Positions 1 to 5,554 of a stretch of 8,479 nucleotides of DNA are shown here, in pieces. The DNA is from Nonlabens sp. GTDB taxonomy: Bacteria; Bacteroidota; Bacteroidia; Flavobacteriales; Flavobacteriaceae. Every line of letters starts with the position of its first letter. The first letter of the stretch is position 1. The notes below the pieces were generated by a model that saw nothing but the letters and a program-made list of their open reading frames with translations, had not been told where the DNA came from and made no database searches. Location of the stretch: assembly GCA_023301395.1 (NCBI GenBank), contig JALZUY010000107.1:1-8479 (forward strand), written 5' to 3'. Position numbers and translations under genes: made by a program.

Positions 1-18
1 ACGACGCTCTTCCGATCT
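1..18 (+). other. Residual Illumina adapter sequence at contig end
   Basis: The first 18 bases, ACGACGCTCTTCCGATCT, match the 3' end of the standard Illumina TruSeq read-1 adapter as I know it. They run directly into the coding sequence of the OmpH-like gene and replace its natural 3' end. This is a library artefact that survived trimming and assembly, not genomic DNA. Base 18 (T) could be either adapter or genome. Confidence 0.95.
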
Positions 19-476
19 GTAATATTTGCAGATTCTTCAGCAAAAAGCACTGAATTCACTGAAACGATTATTTTAAAACCTTTCATTTTAGCAACCTTAG
101 CGATTACAGCGTTAAGCTTGTCATATATAGGCGTCATTAATTCATTACGCTTTACATTTAATTTCAATTCCGCTCCTTTCTTTTCAGTATTTAAAGTTGC
201 ATCTAATTGTTGTGCTTGTTGTTCAAGCTCAGCTATTTTAGCGTCGGTTATACCTTCAACTTGTGATTGTGCTTGCAAGTCTTGGAAACGTGCTTTTGCA
301 TTGTTTTCAGCTCTTGAAATTTCAGATTGAAGATTATTTGTAAAGTTTTTCAATTGAGTCTCGGCGGCACTTACTTCTGGCATTTTAGACAATAAAAACT
401 CTGCATCTACATAACCTGTTTGTGCAAATGATAATGTTGAAGCTACTAAGGCTACTAATAAAAATATTTTTTTCAT
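19..476 (-). CDS. ompH: OmpH/Skp-family periplasmic chaperone, 3' end missing
   Basis: The gene reads leftward from ATG at 474-476 and stays open to the adapter boundary, giving about 152 genuine residues. Residues 1-18 are a Sec signal peptide (MKKIFLLVALVASTLSFA, then QTGYVDAEFLLSKMPE). The mature N-terminus GYVDAEFLLSKMPE matches the family start (GYVD..yil.kmPE). Residues about 36-115 are rich in Gln, Glu, Lys and Ala and should form the long coiled-coil tentacle. After it, a GFKIIVSVNSVLFAEES stretch matches the returning beta-strand. Skp/OmpH proteins hold unfolded outer-membrane proteins in the periplasm and hand them to the BAM machinery. Only some 10-20 C-terminal residues should be missing, since relatives are about 160-180 residues. 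In many Bacteroidota ompH copies follow bamA; here the upstream gene is a T9SS cargo protein, so this may be a separately placed copy. Any frame continuing into bases 1-18 is artificial. Confidence 0.88.
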
Positions 477-490
477 GATAGTTTTTTAAC

Positions 491-517
491 GGGTCGCAAT
501 ATAATTAAAATGCACCC
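491..517. other. Imperfect inverted repeat upstream of the ompH-like gene
   Basis: Arms GGGT-C-GCA (491-498) and TGC-ACCC (511-517) pair over 7 bp with one bulged base (C495) and a 12-nt AT-only loop. The element ends 14 bp before the ATG of the ompH-like gene, inside the 95-bp spacer after the T9SS gene. It could be an operator or a 5'-leader hairpin. On the minus strand it has no following T-run, so it is a poor terminator for the upstream gene. Its role is unproven and chance is possible. Confidence 0.3.
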
Positions 518-571
518 TTTTATTTATATAATTTTTCAATTTTCAATAACTAAGCCAAAGTCAAAAAAGAC

Positions 572-3193
572 TTACCTTTTTACCGCAAAATAACCACTCA
601 TCTCTTGAGGTTGATCATTCAATTCATATTCTAATAAATACCAATAGGTACTAGAAGGCATAGGGCTTCCATTATAAATAGCATCCCATCCTATACCATC
701 GGGAGCGAGCTGTTTTAATAATTTCCCATACCGATCAAAAATATAAATCCCAGTAACTGTTACAACGGCACTATTAGTTTCAATCTTCCAGAAATCGTGG
801 AATCCATCATCATTAGGAGTTACATAATCTGGAATATTAAATAGTTGCTCTTCTGGTTCTGGAACAATTATTATAGGATTGATTACTAACTCAAAACTCA
901 TCTCATCATCACAACCGCTTGCATTTACATCATATATAAATAGGGTAACCGGATATGTGGCAAAGTCTCCTATATCAATTATATCACCTGTCATAAATGT
1001 AGTTCCTAGTCCACCAGATTGCGTAAAGAACAACTGATTACCACTCAAATTAGTTCCATTTATAACAGGTAAAGTATAGCTACTCGTCACAATTTGATTT
1101 GCAATAGGATCTATGTTAGGTACAGGAATAACATTAATTGATATAGTCGCTGTTGCTGTATTATTTGTAGTCAATCCACTATCAGTAACTATACATTCAT
1201 AAATAGCACTTATTAATGGAGCAACAGTTAGAGAAGAGCCGTTAGATAAAATTATAGCCATTCCTTGTTCTCGCCACTCATAACTATAAGTTCCTTGAGC
1301 AGTTATCGGGCTAGGAGCTGCCATTAGTGTAGTCATTTCTCCTGCACAGACGTTATTGCCAGAACTATTGAGGCTTAAATTTAATGTGGTAGAAGTAATA
1401 ATATCTAAGATAAATGATTCTTCATCATTACACGATCCGTTATCGTCAAAGATAAAAAGTGTCATTGGTAAAGTTGTAAAGTCAGATGCTGTTACGACAT
1501 CACCAGCATTGTACATCGTTCCCATACCATTAGGTTGTGTATAATAAGCTTCTCCACCTGTTAAGCCTGTACCGGTAATTACCGGGAAAGAAAAACTTGA
1601 ATTTACGGACTGATCAGCAAGATCATCGATATCAACGACAGGCAACACATTAAAATCTGTCATATCAAAGCCCATAGAGTTTCCATTTTCAACTCCAGAG
1701 TCATTTACAGTGACTGATACCGTAGTAGCTGCATTTATAGTAACGATAATACTTGCAGTATTAGGGTAAATGGTTCCTTGAATATCTGTCCAGTTATAAG
1801 TATAAGTTCCATAAGCTACTGCAGGAACTGGTGTGGCAATTAAGGTTACCATTTCACCTGCGCACACATTTTGAATTCCACCTGGAGTAATTGTGACTTG
1901 GGCATCTACAAATTCAATATCAAATTGCTCTCTCAATTCACAACCAGTAGCATCAATCCCATAAACATATATAGTGGCTGGATTTGTTGTAAACATAGTT
2001 GGATCTAGAATATCACCAGTGTTCCAGGCTGTTCCTGTATATAAAGGATTATCAAAAAAAGCAGTATTTGCAGGTATGTTAGTTCCAGTAACCGCTGGTA
2101 ATGTATAAGTGGAATGAGCAATCACGTTTGCAATAGGATTCCATACTGGCACTGAATTGATCGCAACCGTGATACTGGAGACGGCAATATTATCAGGTGC
2201 TACTCTACCTGAATCTGTTATGGTACAAATGTATGTGGTAGTTGTTGTTAAACTACTAATAGGCAATGTACTACCAGTCGCAATAACCATAGGATTACCT
2301 TGAATATTCCATTCCCATGAATAAGTTCCTAAAGGCGTATTAGGATCTGGATTTGCATTCAACAATGTATTTGCGGCAGCGCAATAGACTGGCGTAGTTG
2401 TCATTTGATTATCATCAACGACAGTTAATGAAATGGAACAAATCACGTCCGAGGCTACCTCAGCAGCTCCAAAAATATCTGAATTAACTAAATTGGGACA
2501 ATTTGCCGTGGTTTGTGCTGTATTAATATTTACAAAACGAGTATCATTTCCTCCCGAAGCTATAAGTTCAAATGTAGGATCGATAGCACATGGATTTGCG
2601 GTAATAATAGTCACTACTCCAAAAACATTATTAAAACCAGATGACGCAGGTATCGTACCTACTGAGTTTGAATTACTAGGATTTGTGACATCAATAATAA
2701 CAAGTCTATTACCATCTGCAATAAGATATAAATCATTATCAAAATAGGTTAAATCTCCAGCGCTAGGAAATCCTGTATTCCCCAAAAAAGTAGCAGTCAT
2801 ACTAGCTATATCAAACCTGAACAATCCACCTGGCGAGTTTGTGTGTACACCTAGTAAAGTTCCTGTGCTTTCTTTAACTAATGAATCAACTCTAAAATTT
2901 CCTGTAAAACCTATAACGTTCACGATTCCTAAAGACGTAACTATGCCAGTTACCACATTGATCTCAAACAACTCATCATTACGTATTCCATACAAGGTTT
3001 CATCTGTATCACCTTGCGCTATATCAAAAAAAGAAGTAGAATGTGAAGCTACAATGGTAGATGTACAGTTGCCCAGGTCTGCAAGTACTATATCACCATT
3101 TGCCAGGCATAAGTAGGATGTATTTACAGATTGCGCTTTCGCGAAAGCGAATAACAATAGAAACAACAGGCTTAAAACGAAGTGCTTTTTCAA
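572..3193 (-). CDS. Secreted repeat protein with type B T9SS sorting domain
   Basis: An 873-residue surface or extracellular protein. Residues 1-20 are a Sec signal peptide with an AKA|Q cleavage site. Residues about 25-250 look like a small beta-propeller or six-blade-like region (repeated LYGI, LFEIN..TG..T.LG and LYLIADGNRLVIID patterns). Residues 258-774 are three tandem units of about 172 residues, each an Ig/PKD-like domain followed by a second beta-rich module. Residues 784-873 are the type B (CHU_C-like) T9SS C-terminal domain, with VTPNDDGFHDFW, IYIFDRYGKLL, GWDAIYNG, STYWYLLEY and the terminal GYFAVKR. Such proteins cross the outer membrane by the type IX system and are released or attached; adhesion or gliding roles are common but cannot be assigned here. 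The start is TTG (3191-3193): the frame has no ATG upstream before a TAA at 3215-3217, and MKKHFVLSLL is a normal signal-peptide beginning. It lies 60 bp after the helicase gene, with its own promoter-like box. Confidence 0.9.
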   Translation of the reverse strand: MKKHFVLSLLFLLLFAFAKAQSVNTSYLCLANGDIVLADLGNCTSTIVASHSTSFFDIAQGDTDETLYGIRNDELFEINVVTGIVTSLGIVNVIGFTGNFRVDSLVKESTGTLLGVHTNSPGGLFRFDIASMTATFLGNTGFPSAGDLTYFDNDLYLIADGNRLVIIDVTNPSNSNSVGTIPASSGFNNVFGVVTIITANPCAIDPTFELIASGGNDTRFVNINTAQTTANCPNLVNSDIFGAAEVASDVICSISLTVVDDNQMTTTPVYCAAANTLLNANPDPNTPLGTYSWEWNIQGNPMVIATGSTLPISSLTTTTTYICTITDSGRVAPDNIAVSSITVAINSVPVWNPIANVIAHSTYTLPAVTGTNIPANTAFFDNPLYTGTAWNTGDILDPTMFTTNPATIYVYGIDATGCELREQFDIEFVDAQVTITPGGIQNVCAGEMVTLIATPVPAVAYGTYTYNWTDIQGTIYPNTASIIVTINAATTVSVTVNDSGVENGNSMGFDMTDFNVLPVVDIDDLADQSVNSSFSFPVITGTGLTGGEAYYTQPNGMGTMYNAGDVVTASDFTTLPMTLFIFDDNGSCNDEESFILDIITSTTLNLSLNSSGNNVCAGEMTTLMAAPSPITAQGTYSYEWREQGMAIILSNGSSLTVAPLISAIYECIVTDSGLTTNNTATATISINVIPVPNIDPIANQIVTSSYTLPVINGTNLSGNQLFFTQSGGLGTTFMTGDIIDIGDFATYPVTLFIYDVNASGCDDEMSFELVINPIIIVPEPEEQLFNIPDYVTPNDDGFHDFWKIETNSAVVTVTGIYIFDRYGKLLKQLAPDGIGWDAIYNGSPMPSSTYWYLLEYELNDQPQEMSGYFAVKR
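872..2422 (-). repeat. Three tandem ~172-residue protein repeats
   Basis: Unit 1 is about 1904-2422 (residues 258-430), unit 2 about 1388-1903 (431-602) and unit 3 about 872-1387 (603-774). Anchors recur at a steady spacing: Cys 271, 444 and 616; VCAGEM at 443 and 615; GTYSWEW, GTYTYNW and GTYSYEW; T/NDSG at 326, 497 and 670; TGDI or AGDV; the TT/TYP..(L/I)(F/Y) strands; and a Cys followed by acidic residues near each unit end. The units are diverged at DNA level apart from short matches such as TTTGCAATAGGAT at 1098-1110 and 2127-2139. The boundaries are my choice and could shift by several residues. Confidence 0.8.
3134..3149. repeat. Palindrome CGCTTTCGCGAAAGCG, copy 1
   Basis: A perfect 16-bp palindrome centred between 3141 and 3142. 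It lies in the signal-peptide codons of the T9SS repeat protein, where it reads AFAKA just before the predicted cleavage site. The identical 16-mer occurs twice more in this window (copies 2 and 3). Confidence 0.95.
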
Positions 3194-3218
3194 AAAAAAG
3201 AATACTTTAATTATTTAG

Positions 3219-3226
3219 CAAAAATA
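3219..3226 (-). promoter_or_regulatory. Candidate TAnnTTTG promoter box for the T9SS gene
   Basis: On the minus strand TATTTTTG fits the Bacteroidota -7 consensus TAnnTTTG. It lies in the 60-bp spacer between the helicase stop and the TTG start of the T9SS gene, placing the likely transcript start about 20 nt before that codon. I see no clear -33 TTG element, so the gene may be transcribed separately or also by read-through from the helicase. Confidence 0.5.
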
Positions 3227-3253
3227 CTGTTTTGCAGTCATTTAGATTGTAGA

Positions 3254-4603
3254 TTACTTCTTTCTACGGCGATTAACATTTTTATCACCTCTTGTCTTAG
3301 GCTTTTTATATTTCTTTTCCATAATCCTGCGGTAGCTACCACCTTGATTTGTCTTTTGATTCTTCTCACTCTTCTCATGAAAAGAAGCACCACGCTCATC
3401 TTCAATAACTTTATGCGGATTAAAAATCTCACGCACAATAGGTTTTTCTTCGGGAGTTTTTTGAGTTGAAATCTCAACTTCTTCTGGGAAAGGAATTTCA
3501 GGGATTTTATAATCCATTAAGCTTTCAATAGCTTCTTTATCCTCTTTCTCTTTCTCTGTGTAGAATAGAATTGTTTTTCCTTTCTCCTCGGCACGACCAC
3601 TACGACCTATACGGTGCATATAGTTCTCTGGAAAAGAAGGCACATCTATATTTATAACGTGCGAAATTTTATCAAGATCTAGTCCACGCGCCATTACGTC
3701 TGTAGCTATTAAAATACGTCGTTCACCACTGTCAAACAGCTCTATGGAACGCAATCTATAATTCTGTGTCTTGTTGGAATGAATTACCGCAATCTCATCA
3801 CCATATCGTTCCAGCATATAATCCTGTAAACGATCAGCACTCTTTTTATTACCTGCAAACACGAGTACTTTCTTGAACTCATCCTCGTCTGTAAGAAGGT
3901 CCATGAGCAAGTTAGCCTTAGTGTAAAAATTCTCTACGGGATAACAAGTTTGCTCGATATTTTCTAATCGAGTTCCACTTACCGCAATACTCACTTTCTC
4001 AGGATTATAGAAATAAGCTCTTATAAATTCCTCTATCAAATCGGTCATGGTTGCACTAAACATGATGTTTTGACGCTTAACTGGCAAGTGTTCAAAAATA
4101 TTAGTCAACTGGAATCTAAAACCTAGATCCAGCATCACATCTACCTCATCGATAACTACTTTCTTACAGTTTTTTAAACGTACCGTTTGCGCAACTATTA
4201 AATCATATAATCTACCTGGCGTTGCTACTATAATATCAACTCCATCAGTAACAGCTTTTTTTTGTGTATTGATATTAGTTCCACCATATACTCCTAGTAC
4301 TCTTACATTAACATATGCAGCATAGGATTCAATCTGTTCCACTACTTGAACAACAAGTTCTCTTGTAGGAACGAGAACCAGCATTCTAGGGTCCAGTGTC
4401 TCAGAGTATTTTAATTCATGAAGTAACGGTAACATGTAACCTAGTGTTTTACCAGTTCCCGTTTGTGCAATACCTATCATATCTCTACCAGATAATATAA
4501 CTGGAAAAGCTTGTTCTTGAATAGGTGTCATTGTGGTAAAACCTAAATCATTAATACCATTGCGCAATGGTGTCGACAGATTTAGTTCCTCAAAATTCTT
4601 CAT
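3254..4603 (-). CDS. DEAD-box ATP-dependent RNA helicase (DEVD variant)
   Basis: A 449-residue superfamily 2 RNA helicase that should unwind or remodel RNA with ATP in the cytoplasm, probably in ribosome assembly, mRNA turnover or cold adaptation. Motifs in order (numbered from the ATG at 4601-4603): Q motif TPIQ 26-29, Walker A AQTGTGKT 46-53, PTREL 79-83, TPGR 128-131, Walker B DEVD 152-155, SAT 183-185, ATDVMARGLD 300-309 and HRIGRSGR 330-337. A charged tail follows from about 370, ending in a strongly basic stretch (430-449) suited to nonspecific RNA binding. The longer frame from TTG at 4619-4621 is rejected because that codon overlaps the promoter box; MKNFEELNL is the usual family start. 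The third DEAD residue is Val (codon GTA), an uncommon but conservative change. It is divergent from rlmF across 85 bp, which links two RNA-related genes. The subfamily cannot be fixed from sequence alone. Confidence 0.93.
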   Translation of the reverse strand: MKNFEELNLSTPLRNGINDLGFTTMTPIQEQAFPVILSGRDMIGIAQTGTGKTLGYMLPLLHELKYSETLDPRMLVLVPTRELVVQVVEQIESYAAYVNVRVLGVYGGTNINTQKKAVTDGVDIIVATPGRLYDLIVAQTVRLKNCKKVVIDEVDVMLDLGFRFQLTNIFEHLPVKRQNIMFSATMTDLIEEFIRAYFYNPEKVSIAVSGTRLENIEQTCYPVENFYTKANLLMDLLTDEDEFKKVLVFAGNKKSADRLQDYMLERYGDEIAVIHSNKTQNYRLRSIELFDSGERRILIATDVMARGLDLDKISHVINIDVPSFPENYMHRIGRSGRAEEKGKTILFYTEKEKEDKEAIESLMDYKIPEIPFPEEVEISTQKTPEEKPIVREIFNPHKVIEDERGASFHEKSEKNQKTNQGGSYRRIMEKKYKKPKTRGDKNVNRRRKK

Positions 4604-4618
4604 GAAAGTAATTTTTTG

Positions 4619-4626
4619 CAAAGGTA
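4619..4626 (-). promoter_or_regulatory. TAnnTTTG promoter box for the helicase gene
   Basis: On the minus strand TACCTTTG matches the Bacteroidota -7 consensus exactly. It ends 15 nt before the ATG, giving an expected leader of about 10 nt. A matching -33 TTG is not obvious. The box supports the ATG at 4603 over the TTG at 4621. Confidence 0.6.
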
Positions 4627-4676
4627 ATGGAAACCAAAGAACTGAACGCCGTGAACTAAAAGACTTAAGACTAACT

Positions 4677-4684
4677 TATCTTTG
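4677..4684 (+). promoter_or_regulatory. TAnnTTTG promoter box abutting the rlmF start
   Basis: TATCTTTG matches the -7 consensus and ends only 4 nt before the rlmF ATG (4689-4691). A start site a few bases downstream would fall on or next to the ATG, implying a leaderless or nearly leaderless mRNA. No clear -33 element is seen. Confidence 0.5.
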
Positions 4685-4688
4685 CAGC

Positions 4689-5546
4689 ATGCACGATAAT
4701 AATTTACACAAACATGGTTATGACCTTGAGCTATTAGCGCAGTCATATCCGCAATTGAAATCTCATTTCATCACAAAAGAAGATGGACTTATAAGTATAG
4801 ATTTCACAAATCCAGAGTCTGTTCTAGTATTGAATAGTGCGCTACTCAAGGAACATTATGGTGTAACAGATTGGGAATTACCTGAGAATTACTTGAGTCC
4901 ACCCATTCCTAGTCGTGTAGATTACATATTACATCTTGCTGATCTTGTGGGCAAAAACAACATTACTGGTCTAGATATTGGTACTGGTGCAAACATGATT
5001 TACCCTATACTGGGAACGGCTATTTTCAACTGGAAAATGGTAGGTAGTGAAGTAGATGAGGATAGTTACGCTTTCGCGAAAGCGTTACAAGAAAAAATCT
5101 CCTTACCTAAATCTCATAAAATCTCTAACATCAAATTAAGATTACAAGAAGATAGAGGTTCGATTTTAAAGAACATCATAAAACCTCAAGAGTTGTATGA
5201 TTTCACAATGTGTAATCCACCTTTTTATAACAGTGAAGAAGAAGCATTTAAAGCAAACAGACGCAAAAATAAAAATCTAGGAAATGGAATAGGCTGGCGC
5301 AATTTTGCCGGTAAATCTCACGAACTGTGGTGTAATGGTGGAGAAGCATTATTTATCAAGAGATTGATTAAAGAAAGTGCAGACTATAAATCACAAGTAG
5401 GCTGGTTTACAAGTTTAGTTTCTCGCAAAGAGAATCTACTTAAGCTTGAGAAGCAGCTCACTAAAATGAAAGCGACCTATAAAGTCGTTCCTATGAATAG
5501 CGGTAATAAAAAATCACGTTTTATTGCTTGGAAATTTGAGAAGTAG
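4689..5546 (+). CDS. rlmF: 23S rRNA (adenine(1618)-N6)-methyltransferase
   Basis: A 285-residue SAM-dependent enzyme expected to methylate N6 of A1618 in 23S rRNA. It resembles E. coli RlmF (YbiN) along its length: an N-terminal YDLELLAQSYPQL segment, DFTNPESVLVLNSALL, then LSPPIPSRVDYILHLADL. The SAM motif I is LDIGTGAN (95-102), the catalytic motif is NPPF (176-179), and ELWCNGGEALFIKRLIKES (212-230), WFTSLVSRKENL and the terminal SRFIAWKFEK follow. The ATG at 4689 is chosen because homology starts there; the frame is open back to 4533, but that part lies inside the helicase gene. Palindrome copy 2 encodes AFAKA at 128-132, in the helix after the SAM-binding acidic strand (GSEVDED). The gene converges on the beta-barrel gene, with 8 bp between the two stops and no convincing terminator. 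Confidence 0.94.
   Translation: MHDNNLHKHGYDLELLAQSYPQLKSHFITKEDGLISIDFTNPESVLVLNSALLKEHYGVTDWELPENYLSPPIPSRVDYILHLADLVGKNNITGLDIGTGANMIYPILGTAIFNWKMVGSEVDEDSYAFAKALQEKISLPKSHKISNIKLRLQEDRGSILKNIIKPQELYDFTMCNPPFYNSEEEAFKANRRKNKNLGNGIGWRNFAGKSHELWCNGGEALFIKRLIKESADYKSQVGWFTSLVSRKENLLKLEKQLTKMKATYKVVPMNSGNKKSRFIAWKFEK
5068..5085. repeat. Palindrome ACGCTTTCGCGAAAGCGT, copy 2
   Basis: This copy contains the identical 16-mer at 5069-5084, and one extra matching base on each side makes a perfect 18-bp palindrome. It lies inside rlmF and reads AFAKA in the same codon phase as copy 1, although the two genes are on opposite strands. Confidence 0.95.
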
Positions 5547-5554
5547 ATGCCATT

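Noticed and set aside
558..573. AAGTC-A6-GACTT hairpin after the T9SS gene as a terminator
   Set aside because: A 5-bp stem is too weak, and on the coding strand the T-run is in the loop, not after the stem.
2433..3116. Plus-strand open frames inside the T9SS gene (also at 118-330, 1356-1544, 6580-6762 and 7740-7994)
   Set aside because: They lie opposite well-supported genes and show no recognisable domain or start signals.
3218..3235. GCAAAA/TTTTGC dyad in the spacer between the helicase and T9SS genes as operator or terminator
   Set aside because: It is a six-pair, mostly A-T stem overlapping the promoter box, so chance symmetry in AT-rich DNA is likely.
4604..4621. A TTG start at 4619-4621 for the helicase
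   Set aside because: It overlaps the TAnnTTTG promoter box, and the ATG at 4601-4603 gives the normal family N-terminus.
4533..4688. A longer N-terminus for the rlmF protein, open from 4533
   Set aside because: This part lies within the opposite-strand helicase gene and the promoter spacer, and homology to RlmF begins only at the ATG at 4689.
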